Below are positions 50,101-63,600 of a DNA stretch of 64,000 nt, in pieces. The notes beneath the pieces are model-generated. The model saw only the letters and a program-made list of their open reading frames with translations. It was not told the origin of the DNA and searched no databases. The translations under genes and the position numbers were made by a program. The number at the start of each line of letters is the position of its first letter. Within the stretch, counting starts at the first letter, position 1. This stretch comes from Halichondria panicea (taxonomy: Eukaryota > Porifera > Demospongiae > Suberitida > Halichondriidae): the NCBI RefSeq assembly GCF_963675165.1, contig NC_087391.1, positions 3,646,646 to 3,710,645 on the forward strand. Direction: 5' to 3'.

Positions 50101-53100
50101 AAGTGCATCAAGGAGGCCAAGGAGAGAAGGATTGGCCGGTGAGAAAATCCCATTTCAGAAATATTATTTATTAAAACTCCATAGTTTCGTCTTTGAGGGT
50201 AGAGAGATAAAGATGGATGCTTCCTGTGGAATTTTTATTACTACAAATCCGCGGTAAGAAAATGCATTCCTAAAGTAGCAAATAATAATGATTACATGTA
50301 AGTCACGTGTGTGATTGTATGCAGGTATATAGGACGCGTTGAGTTACCTAACAACGTGAATGTGTTCTTCCGTCCCATTGCCATGATGAAACCAGACACT
50401 ACTACAATATCTGAAGTGTTACTCCTATCTAATGGTTTTGTAAATGCACCAAGTCTTGCTACCAAACTGACCAAATTCTTCGAATTCATGGAAACTCAAG
50501 TCTCTAAACAAGTACATTGTAGTTGTAATAGCTATCGCATGACGTACATGTACATGTAGCCTTACTATAATACTTTTGTTATACAGGTACATTATGATTT
50601 TGGACTGAGAGCTATAAAGGCTGTCATATCAGTTGGTAGAGCCAACCTTCTACAAATAAAGAAGTGCGTCTTACTATTGTATTTGTAACACTTGCATTTT
50701 ATTATTATTATTTCAGGTCTAAAGGTGACTCCGATAAGCAAGAAGTTCTCTCTTTGGTTTCGGCAATCAAGGATGTCAACTTATCGAAATTACTTTCTAA
50801 AGACACCACAGTAATGTTCACATTGCTCCAACAGTTCTTTGGAACTGAACTGGTGAATAAAGTAGATGAACTTCAAAGAAATAGCCTTCTACAGGTGAGC
50901 TATCTTCTGGCAAATAATTATGTTCCACCTAAAATACGTTATGAGTGTGTACATGTACATGTATGTGTAATTGCAAGAGTCAATAAGACTACTCTTGGTA
51001 ATTGTCTATAAGCAATCATCTGACCACAAGAAGGCTGCATGGTGGTGTGAGTGAGGTGAGGCAATGTATTGGTACCGTCCGAATAACAACAACTACATGC
51101 ATGTACATGTACCAAGGAATCCCTTGTAATCAGGGTGCATGCACTCGACCTTGCATCTTGTGCATGTATATTCATCAGTCGAAGTATTTTTTACCTGTTT
51201 ATTACTTCTCATAGGAGTACATACAGCGTGCAGCAGTGGAGTGTTCTCTTCAAACGAGTGATGTTCAGACTCTTCAGTGTGTCCAACTCTACAAAACTAT
51301 TGGGGTTCGTCATGGAGTAGTTGTAATGGGAACAACAGGTTCGGGGAAGAGCACAGTCATTCAGTTACTGAGAGGAGCGCTCAACCTAGCCGGAAGAATG
51401 ATTCATTCAAACCACCTCAGCTCACAGTCAATCTCTAGCAAGAAAGAGGTAAATGTTGTTTGTAATTTTGCCCCTCAATATTTAAAAAAGGACCGCGGGT
51501 GCTCATGATGCCTCCGTGTATGGATGCGCCAAATCTACAGTACATGAAGCTACTACATGCATGTATAGCTATTATAATGATGTGCACATTTTTTACATTT
51601 GCTGCATGGCAGGCCAGGAAGAATGGTGCAAAAGACTGGGAAATTATATCGACTACAGTTGTTGCTAAAAAAAGACGCCAAAAGTTCTAAGTTCATAATT
51701 AATGGCTGCTACTACTCATGAAACAACAACAGTGCAGCTTAGTCTCATGAATCAGCCGCCGTTCTTTTGGAACCACCGTCTGAGCACTCTTGTCATGAAG
51801 TCATTTCAAAATGGAATGTTGATTGCTCACAAAACCAATGGAATGTAATTAAATCGTGATCTTAGGCCCACACATATTTCCTAATTGTTATACAAATCGC
51901 CAAGCGAAGGCATCTCTCTCTACTTGTGTTTTGCTGTGGTGCTAAATCTGTGCCCAAGGACCCCTGCTTGCCTTGCTTATGCTTCGTAGCAGCTTCTATG
52001 TATGAAGTGTTTACCATGCGTAATGCATGCGTAATGATTATCCAAATGCGTTGAGCAAAGTGCAGTTCTTTGCTGCCTCCAAGTTCATCACCTGACTGGA
52101 CTTCTGCAATTTGATTGGTCAAGACGGAATTCCGTCTTGGCACATAAAACGATGACAAGAGTGCTCAGACGGTGGTTCCAAAAGAACGGCGGCTGATTCA
52201 TGAGACTAAGTGCAGCTTTGCAGCTCTTTTCTCACCCCTTGCAACAATATAGCTACATGTATAGCATTCTAGTGCAGAACTATCTAATAGCAACACCCAA
52301 GGACAAGTTTTGCTACGCACTACTGAAACGGCATTCCAAGTAAGGCATAATTTGAGCATTATTTTGCCAATCCAGAAATTGAAATCCAAGAAAACGTGAC
52401 TATATACAATTACGTACTTGCACTTCATTGATCCTTGAGCTGCTATAGCAGTCTACAAAGACAGACAACAGACACACACAAACACACTACCTTATACCTC
52501 GTTGCGCATGCCCACACTGATAACAACAACACCTACAGCATCACCACCACATTATTCCTTTCACTTGCAAAGCCTGTGCAGCCAACGGTTATATAATAAT
52601 TGTACAAAATGTACCCATAAGGATTGCTTGTACTGATGCCTTCTGAATGTTTTAACATTTATCACACAATTATACAGACAGTGTTACGTGCTATTACTCA
52701 TACACAAATGGATGTGTACAGCTCGAAGACATGACATAATGACCTATACTAAATTACATTGTATATAGCCATCGTTGCAAATTATAGTTGCGCTGTCACA
52801 AGAATGAGTTTTACTAGCAAAGCCTGCAGCTTCTACGCTGTAGTAGTACAATGTATAGTGTGCTACGTAAATCCTCTCAATATGATCTGCTATTATAACC
52901 TCTATAATTGTTATAAGTCAAGGGATCTGTGATATTTGTGAATTGTATGTTAGGCTTCTGTATTGTCCTTCTATAATTATCTTTCTATCAGCATCGCCGC
53001 AAGCATCTATTATTGTGTTCCAGCCATCAAAGTAGGCTATATTAATTACTGTTATCATGCAGGCTAGAGGCGAATCAACTGTTTGTGAATTAGAAACGAT

Positions 53101-56100
53101 CAACCCCAAAAGTGTCTCATTCCAGGAGCTTTATGGATATGTGGACAAAAACACTCTCGAATGGAAAAATGGTTTACTTCCGAAAATTCTCAAGAAACTT
53201 TGTAATGAACTTACGGCTAAACAATCAGGGAATGAACATATTCCAGTTCAGTCGTCTTCGTTACTATCTTCCTCAGATTATCAGGAGGAAAACTCTGAAA
53301 GCACCGAAAGCAATGATAAGAGAGAGAGAGACAATAATTTTGCTGTATGCTATCCCCCCTCAGCACCAGCTGGCTGGAGGTGGATAGTTTTGGATGGACC
53401 CATTGACCCCATGTGGATCGAGAACCTAAACACTGCTCTTGATGACTCAAAACTGCTTTGCCTCTCGAATAATGAGCGTATCTCTCTTCAACCTGGATTA
53501 AGGCTCCTGTTTGAGACAGACAGCTTGGAGAATGCTTCACCTGCCACTGTTAGTCGATGTGGAATAGTACTAATGGTAAGGAAGCTTTATTTGTTCTTAT
53601 TATAATTATCCAATTATTCAGGATACCCAGTTACTCTGTTGGAAGCAATACACTGCTTCATGGATCAACCAGCTACCTGCAGAGGTATAATTTCAAAGTC
53701 ATCCACTTGATTGTAGTCATATAGATTGTATTTATTCCATGTAGTTTCCTGAAGAGGGTAAATCACTTCTGCATGCTTTGTTCGATCAGAGTATAGACGA
53801 TGGAAACAAGTTTCTAACTATAAACAGGTCGCAACTGTCCTGTAAACTACCCATTATGGGCGCCATTAGGACCCTGTGCATAATTCTGAGAAGCTTAATC
53901 GATTTCTCTTTAAAGGAATTCCCTGGGCTCTATCAAAACTTTAGCACAAAAATAGGCTCAAACTGTCTTAAATCTCAAGACAGCTCCAGCAGTGTAGGTG
54001 TTCAGACACTAGCCGGTATATACATACCTAAAAAGGCAGCCAAACAAGAAATAAGTGATGGAGAACACATTGAACAGCAGTCTGAGCTCTTTCAACTAAT
54101 TGGGAAACTGTACGTCTTTTCTTTTACATGGGCATATGGCGGCTGCTTTGAGTCTGCTTTGGAGGAAGACGATGCAATGGAAGGGCTAGGGGACATTAAA
54201 GTCACTCGAGGTGGTAATACTGTGCTTTCTCAGTTTGATGCTTTAGTACATAAGATGTTCTCATCCAGTGACTCTGTGGTCCACGTTAAACTCCCAACAA
54301 CCACCGACTTGATCTTCTCCTATTACATTGACATCCATTCTTCATCTTTTCTACAGTGGAAAACTCTCGTTCCTTCACCCAAGCAAATCGCTACAAAAAT
54401 GTCACTGCTGAGAAAAGGTCTTGGTAATATTAGCTCAAAGTTTTCGTCTCCATTTTTCAAAGAATTTTCCACGGAAGATTTAAATGCCACAAGTGTGCCA
54501 TTGATACCAACAGTTTCCACAGTGCAGCTTACATATCTTGCATCTCTACTTGGCAACAATGTGATGTTGGTTGGAAAGACAAGCGTCGGAAAGACCCAGT
54601 TTCTCAAATACCTTTCAGACATACTTTTGTTTCCTGATATGCAATCTGCAGTTGTATATTCTGTTCAAAGAGCAAATAGGAATGCTTCGAAGCCATCTAA
54701 TTTCGACCTGTCCGTTCCTGATAACACTAAGAATGAAGTATCAGGTTTTGAGTACCAACTTTCAACGAGAACTACATCACTCGAGCTACAGTCTGCCATT
54801 GGAAACTACTGCATACGTACTGGGAAGTCCGTTTTGAAGCCTGCAATGGGTGAAAAGGTTAGTCGTGCATGAAGGAGGTTGGTGTTGATGAATGTTTTCT
54901 CTCATTCCAGGTAATTGCATTTTTGGATGATCTACACATGCCAGGATCAGACGTGTTTGGAACTCAACAGTGCTCTGAGTTCTTAAGGCAGCTACTGAAC
55001 AATGGTGGATGGTACGACAGGCGCAACTTGACCTGGAAGGTACAACATCCATATATACATGTAACGCATGCGTAGCCATAAACTGTATGTAGGATGTTAG
55101 TGGCGTGCAAGTAGTCGCTACTTCCGGGAGGAAAGGTTGGGGTCATGCAGTTGTCAGTGAGCGTTGTCTGAGCAAATTCAGGTTTGAAACCAATGACTTC
55201 TTGTCTCTATTTGAAGTAAAATGTTGGTATAATTTTTTGACACAGCGTCTTTTGCCTCCCTGAGCCATCCTTAGACTCACTCCAAGCTGTGTACACATCT
55301 CACCTCTCCACTGCTTTTTCTGACAATTTTGCTGATGATTTGCTGAGGAACATTCCCAACATTGTATCTTGCGTGCTGTTCATGTTCCAGAAAGTGGCCA
55401 GTCTGCTAAAACCATCACCACATAAACCACTGTGTACATTCTCCATCAGAGATTTGTCAAAGGTAATTTATTTACCGCATAATTATGTTCGGTTATGTTG
55501 GTTCACTATTCTTGCATATACATGTACATCGCACATGCAGGTGTTTTTAAGACTTTTGCACGCAAGTCACAGAAGTGTAAAAGAAGCTCAAGATATTATT
55601 CAGCTCCTATCTCATGAATTCCAAAGAGTGTTCAAAGACAGGTGCTTCCCAGAGGATAGAGACCACATCTATAGCATCTTGTCTGAGGGCCTCAGAATCC
55701 ACTTTAAGGTAAACCACAACACTCTCGTCAGTGAGTATGATGCATTTCATCTCATCCCTGGCTTTAATTAACGTACCCTCTTGACCTTTACGTATATAGA
55801 TGGTAGTTCCAGTGGTGAACCTCAAGGAGCAGCTTCTTTTGTATGAAGACTTCACGAACTCCTTTGGAAGATATTTGCCGGTCAAGAGCCCTAATAAACT
55901 AGTGAAAAACTTGGAAAGAATTCAAAGTCAATACAACCTGACCGAGGATAAGGTAACAATCTGAGTTTTATTGTGCAAATATGTAGTACAGGAAGTACAT
56001 GAGGTATATCACTATAATAATTATAATAATATAGCGTGTAACTGAAGTTGTGATGATAAATTTCAGGTGTAAGTTAGACGTGGTGCCACACATTCTATAC

Positions 56101-57648
56101 TATACATGATTATACATGATTACATGTACGTTGCTTATGCAGAGTTTCCAGTTGTCTTTCTTTCCACAAATGTGTGGGCACATAATACGAGTCACCCGTG
56201 TTCTTCAACAACTTAGAGGAAATATGATATTGGTAAGTAAGTCTTCATTACACAAACAAGCTGATAATAAAATCGTGAGAAAGGTACTTTGTACATGCAC
56301 ATGTATATCTATAATGTTCGCATGCTTTGTGTGATGAGCTCCATGCAAACTTTCTGTGACACTTTCTTTTCTCAGGTTGGAGAAGGTGGTATTGGTAGGA
56401 GGAGTTGTGCCCAACTAGCCTGTCACATTGCCAATTGCAGCTATCATTGTTTGACAGTTTGTGAGAAGTCGCCTGGTGAAGCACTGGAGGAGGTCAAGAG
56501 TGTGGTAATACAGTGCGGTGTGACAGAGAAGGTCACCTGTCTGCTGGCTACGGAGAGTCTAGGCTCAGAGCAGGTACACGTCACGTATGATGCTGTAGTC
56601 GTGTTGTAGTTATAATTCAATTACATATGTAACAATTACGTAGTACATTATAATTATGAGAATGAGTAGAAATACGTAGGGCAGTACATGTATGTATGCT
56701 TTCTCTATAACACATCTTCGTAGTTTGTATGACAGTTTGATCCTGTAGCCAAAGCTGCCAAGTTTGCATTTACTGACTTGTGTATTAAAACTCAGTAATT
56801 TAATTATCATGCAGGATGATGTATTGCACATTTTGCATGAGCTGATGAGAGGTGGAAATGTGAGATGTCTGTTTAGTATTGAGGAGGTTGAAAGTATTCT
56901 AAGCCAGCTGTCCGAAGTGCTCGCTGTAAAGGAAAGATCCGAGTGCCTGTTGTCATCAAGAGAGTTATGGAGATTGTTTGTTAAGGTACATGTACAAGAC
57001 AACAGTTTTTCAGGCAACGGGTACCGTATAGCGGGTAATTTTCGTGGGGTAAAAAATTCTTTCAACTCGAAAACGGCGATTTTTGTGAGTTAACTTTACT
57101 TCATTGCCTGCACTGCATTGCTTGCGTTCCGGTAAGCTTTGCCTACGTTTTCATGGGGACAATTTCGTGGAGGTCAGCTTGCCCACAAAAATAACAAATA
57201 TTTTACCCCTACATGTGTAGTGATGATCAAAGTTTAACTGCAGGATATACATGTACAAATTAATGTATAGTTCAATGTATTGACTGCTCTATATACATGC
57301 ACTTATTCTGCAGAGGGTTCTTGGTCATCTGCACATTGTTCTTTGTATGACACCCTCGAGTCCCGTTCTGGCAGTAATCTATAAGAGTTATCAGAGTGTA
57401 TTAACCCACTCTACTATTGATGTGTTTGATGAATGGGATCCAAAGGCTCTGTTTGGGTTAGCAGGGAGAGAAATCTTGGAGTGTGATGCAGCCAACAGTG
57501 ATTTGAAATTAAAAGTACGTACGTACATGTAATTCTACTAATTTACACAATTTAATATAGTGTACATTCACATCCCTTCACGGAGAAAAGTTTTGTGAAT
57601 GTATTATGCCTCAAGGCGTAGCCGTACGAGGAATACGTTAAAGCTGAC

Positions 57649-57685
<37 letters not shown>

Positions 57686-60600
57686 TCCAACTGTAACTGC
57701 TCAGCGGTTGCAATGCGACCCCCTTTTAGTTAGTCATTGACAGGACATGCAAAGTACCCTTCTTCTTCATAGACCTCTGTTGCCCATTAGCTCCTCTCAA
57801 ATTTATGTATGGAATTAAATTCGTTCATTGTGCAAATGCCAACATTATTTCGTAACATAAAATGATACTAATTACCTTTTCTATAACACTTTAATACTTT
57901 TGAGCGAAGCAAAGCATGCTGAGAGGCATTAGCACAGCGAAGCTTTTGCAACATTCATTAGTAAATGGGTCGCGTGGGCATTATACGAATCCTTTTTACC
58001 ATTATTGAAATTACCTTTTTGCTCCTTGTACTTTGGCATTCAGGAGCTGAGCAATCAGCTGGCCACTACTGCAGTGAAGATGCACGAGATGGTACTCTCA
58101 GCTCAGAGCAAGTCACGTGATCACAGCCCTCTCTCCTTCACAGTCACACCTACCACCTTCATCCAGTTTGTGCAAAAATTATGTGCTCACCTCTCCACAA
58201 AAAATAGCAACATCAGAGTACAAAGGTATTTACTGTTGGTGTCAAAGTATACATGTATTTGCTGCTTAATGTTTTTCAAACTGTGTTGGGTGCTGAATAT
58301 TAACTTGTGAGAAATTTATGGTACTTTACCGTATTTTCCCAGGTCACATCTTGAAGAAGGTCTGTCACAATTGCGAAAGACAAATAGGGACGTTGATATA
58401 ATGAGAGGAGAACTAAATGAATTGCACCCTGGAGTGACTTTAAAGACAAAGGTTTGCTACAAAGCCCTTAGTATACACTTTAACAATAGTTTCAGGAAGT
58501 GGAAATCCTTCTATGCCAGCTGACTGTGGAACAACAGCAGCTCGACACTTTGAGAGCTACAGTTGCCGAGGAGAGAGCAGCCATTGCTCTGGAAACTGAA
58601 CAAGTTCTCATTCTGAAAGAGGTACTGGTTTGAAATGCTAATATTAGGTGGAGCTCCCAATGTGTAGCAACACGCTGCATGTAGTATATGTACATGTACC
58701 GTATTACTAGAATGTTTTGCGAATGAGCGAAATTGCACACTTTGCTATCTAACTTTGCGTTCCTTGCCTCGTGATGTCATACAAACAACAATATTGGTTT
58801 TTCAATTTAATTTTTTATGCTCGCAAAACATTACTAGTTGAAGGTACATGTGTATTATAAAGATAATTTATGTTGAAATCGCCTCTCTTCGTCACTCAAT
58901 TACCTATCAACCAGTTTGTCAAAAAGGAGCAAGCGATTTTTGCTGCCTTATATATATACTCCAGTTTACTTCGGTTAATTGTTTGTATGTATTTAAACCA
59001 GGAAGCGGAAGAAGATCTACAGGCTGTACTCCCTGACCTGGATCGTGCTGAGCATGGGCTCAGAAACTTGGATAAAAAACATTTTGACGAGATTAGGTAC
59101 AATGCGTACTATTTTATGGCTTATACATTTTAGCATTCAGCTATTGTGGTAAATTATACATGTATAGACTCAGTCTCGTGATCATGGTATTAACATCCTT
59201 GTCAATAATGTTGTTGACATTCTGTAGATCATATGGAAGACCACCGGCTATGGTGGTGCATGTAATGAATGCTGTGTGTCTCCTCTTGGGCCAACCCACT
59301 GACTGGAAGACAGCAAAGCAGTTGACACGAGATGGAACCGCTTTTCTTAAACTGCTATATTCGTACGACAAAGAAAATGTCCCTGACAAGGTCAGTGTGC
59401 ATGGTAAAGAGTGTATGGATATACTTTTTGGTACATGTAGCTAAGTGTTGACTTCTTAGTGTGATAAATACATGTAGTTCTAGGATGGTCTGTTTCAAAG
59501 TTCAATCCGATTTACCATGTCTAAAGTGAGTTAATTACCCTGTGCGTGCGCAAGCGGGGTAAGCAAGGGTAGAGTGATTTCTGTGTGGATACAAAATGAT
59601 CTGTTTGAGCGAACTAGACACTTTCATAGACTGCTTTAACTGCTAATGAGACAGTGGTTGAAAAATAATAGGCTACTGATAGTTGAAACTTTTAGGCGAT
59701 CTTCGAAGGCGACAAAAATACTGTTTTCTAATCAATCCAATCATTGCTTTCTAGATTCACGATCATTCCCCATAATGTTAAGGGGTCATTTTACGATAAA
59801 AATTTATAATCTGTTTGCCGCTGTGCGATAAAGCTTAATGCACGGGTGAATGCTCTATGAGCATCTTGGAAAATACATGTAAAATGTTGTTATAGTTTTC
59901 ACTAATTTACACCACAGGTTCTGGCCAAGCTCAGGAAGTTCACTCGGGATGAGGGCTTCACTCCTAAGAATGTAGCCCTTCACTCTGTAGCCTGTCAGTC
60001 CTTCTGTGAGTGGGTGTTAGCTGTCGAGCGTTATGCTGAGGTATTCCGGGTTGTTCAGCCTAAACGATCTGTATACCAAGATGTAAGGGACAAGCTAGAG
60101 TTAGTGATGGAGAAACTAAGCAAGAAAGAGAGACATCTCAACGAGGTTTGTACGTGCACATGTATATACTCTTAAGAGTATATTCTAGTACTGTAATACA
60201 TAGTGTATAGATACAGTTCTAACTAAAAGGTGTACCATTTAGTCAGATTGCAAGTTGTTAACTTTGGAGCTTCATCTTCATGAATTGTTTGCATAGACTT
60301 GTTTTATAATAAAAGAGTATGCAGGAAGCAGCAATATGACGATTGTAATTTCCCTGTGTGTATACATGTATACGTATAAATATACATACTGTATATATAT
60401 CATTCAGCTTGAGCAGCGACTGTCTGAGCTAGAAGATAAGTACAGAGTCAAAATGGAAGAGAGGGGAGAACTCCAGAGCAAATGTGATGAAATATCTCTC
60501 AAGTTGAATCGTGCAGAAACTATCACCCAGTCTCTAACAGATGAGCAGGTACATGTACATGTGCATGTACATTAAAACTTCACTGCCACATAATTATGTA

Positions 60601-63600
60601 GTGATTAGTAATTTGAGACATTTATATAGATTAACAGCATCGATTACGTATCACACGCTATAGTATATACGTACATGCATGTACCGTATTCTACCGAGAT
60701 TGCTAATTGCATGCTACAAAGCAGCTACAGGTGGGATGGGCTTAATTTCGAAAACAGCCGAATTTAAGCCCATCTAGGTGTTTGCCTCGAAATTACGCCC
60801 ACTCATCAAGTATTTTCTGTCTGCGTTTGAGGCCTGCCAACTCTTAAAATACCGTAGAAACTGGATTATTAGCGCTTACTCGACTATATGCGTATCTTTA
60901 GTTTAAGCGCATGCTCAACTGCAGGCTTTTTATACTCGAATTGAAGCGCTTTTCCAATTATGCGAAGGTTAAAAGTGAAATTTTTATGTCATTGTTTATC
61001 TATGAGCTAGTTTAATCATAGGTTTAATAGCTTGTATATACAGTGCATGATAGCTATATATAGCTGGTGATATACATCTGGAAGGACTCTCTGGGCATGC
61101 TGTTACCCTGTCTGATCATGCATGCTGAGAGAATGTGAGACATGGATGAGGTCCTTTTATTCTAAGTTCCTGATCAATGTGATAATATGAATTTAAATGT
61201 TGTAAATGAACTGTAACATAGTAGTATGATATAGATCCAGTTAGAGTTGCCTGCTTGCCTTGTTTGCTCACTTTCTAGCCAGCTTGCGAGCCAGCTCTCA
61301 TCACAGAGACATCCAATTGCTGGGTGGGGCTCGAAATGACTGCATTATAGGCGCATTCTCGAATATAAGTGTATAGAGCTCTGCTATTGACCCCAAAAGC
61401 GCATGCGCTAATAATCCAGTTTCTACAGTACAATGAATACATCAATATACAACAATGGATAAAGTAACTCGGTATAAAGAAAAGTATACAAGTCAAAATT
61501 CTGCATCAGAAGGTTGTTTGACTTGTCACTGTCAGAGTCTTCAACAAAGATCTCTTATATATACTTGCAATAGGAGCAATTATTTGATCTAGCTATACTC
61601 AGAGCTAACCAGTTTACACAAGAAACTGCTTGACAACTGCTCACTGACAAATGTATCACTTTCTAATGGGGGTATTCTCGAGGTAAATTAGCCTATGCCA
61701 ATGTGTGCCTCCTTGGCTCAGTCGGCAGAGCGTCAGTCTCATAATCTGAAGGTCGTGAGTTCGAGCCTCACAGGGGGCACTTTCTTTTTGTCTCAAATCG
61801 AGGTCTATATACACTCTTGTATCCTGTTATTTTTATACCTTGTTTTGATTTCAAAAGCTGTTTGTGACCTAATTTCAGGAACTTTCACTCTAAAGTGGGG
61901 GTGGGCGTGGGCGTAATCTCGGTAGAGTACGGTATAAATATAGTACTATACATAATTATGTGCGCATATACATGTACATATAGCCGCACGCTTAGGAAAT
62001 GATCATGTATACTGACAGTATACTTTCCTCTAGGATCGCTGGACAGTCACACTTTCATTCTTGGATCGCCAGGAAAGCACTCAGATTGGAGACAGCCTGC
62101 TTTCGGCAGCGTGTTTAACATACCTGGGTCCTTTCACTGTTGTTCTCAGACAAGCACTAATCAACGAGTGGAAACAACTGTGTAGTGAGAATAAGTTGCC
62201 AGCCAGTAAACATTTTAAGTTGAAAGACAACATTGGAGAAGTAGAAGAGGTGCAGTAATTGATGTATTGACGATACATGTAGTACATGCATGTATATACT
62301 TCTCATTTTGAGGGCCAGGCTTGAGATTGCCAATTCAATCAATATTGAATTTTGCATATTGCTATGTCTGAGACGGTTGCCCTAGCTGCCAGTTAGGCTA
62401 TGGCTACCTAATGGCAGAAGGGAATTAGGCAAATTGATCTCATGCAATAATTTATTGTGCGTGTATAAGTAAAGACTATAATTTATACTGTACATGTATA
62501 TACATGTACTTTTCCAGTATTAAAAAACCATGGCAATTATCTTTCTCTGTAGATCCAGCAGTGGCATGTCCATGGCCTCCCAGAGGATCCTCACTCAGTA
62601 GAGAGTGCTCTAATCGCTACCCAGTCCACCTCCACCCCTTTTATCATTGACCCCCAGGGACAAGCATCAAGGTGTGTATATTGGTACAATGGACCCCTGA
62701 ATATCAGAACTATGCCATTAAATGTACGTATACATGTATATATAGAGAAGCCCTGCCTTGCTTTTGAGTGTCGTTGGAAGTAGGCCGCTGGGAGCGCGAT
62801 ATGCATACAGTATAATTATATACAATATAGCCAGTTGTCAATGTCCACAACAAATTACAAACACGATAACACATCCTAGTTAACAGATTTCTTACATCTA
62901 GCACGGATTGCTTTGTTGTGTGGTCGACAGTCTACAATGTACTTTACCATATCTGGTGTAAGCTCATCCATGGGAACATCTGTCTGCTTTGAGTATGGAA
63001 CTATGATAAATCCATTAAATGACCGCAAAGTGTCAAAGTATTTGGCCCAGTCTTCTATAGGCATCAACCTTTCCTGGTTCCTATTCAACCATGTGAGGCT
63101 CAAATGGAATACCTACTGCTTCACAAAATAGGTTCATTATTTCTGAAAGATTACTCTGCAGGTCCGAAGCATCAATTACTGTCGGATGTTCATCAAAGTT
63201 TTCTTGTACATAGTAATAGAGCTCATACAATTCCATTTAACCCTGCATCGGTTTCATTATATGTCTCATATCCAGTGGGCTTCTTTTTATTGACCTTATA
63301 TCGTGCTTTTACCGTGAGTATACAACCTGAGCTGAATCTCTGATGAGAAACACATGGTGAGTATGTGCTAACTCTTTCAGTATTGTCGTGTATTCCAGTG
63401 AGTCTTTGGCTGATAGACACTTGGCCATTTCTTTGGTGAACACCACATCGATGTCTTTATAGCCTTGAAGAAGAGCTGTGTTGACAGCAGTGTATGTTGG
63501 CTCTACTGGGAGGCCTGCCGTGGACGTGGGGCATTGGCTTGACTGGCTTCCGAAACAGTATGGGTACATGTAGAGCTCAAAGAAACATTTTATTCTTGTA

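Larger units (their letters stand above)
60682..61934. mobile_element. Outer inverted-repeat element containing a nested MITE and a tRNA gene
   Basis: The left end TACCGTATTCTACCGAGATT is paired with AATCTCGGTAGAGTACGGTA at the right, 18 of 20 matching. Just inside the ends, both sides carry GGGCGTAA / TTACGCCC-type blocks. The interior holds another inverted-repeat element (60850-61430) and the tRNA-Met gene. A TA target duplication is possible but not provable. Confidence 0.6.

Noticed and set aside
56610..57065. 151-codon minus-strand frame
   Set aside because: Overlaps dynein AAA4 exons antisense and shows no recognisable domain or codon signal.
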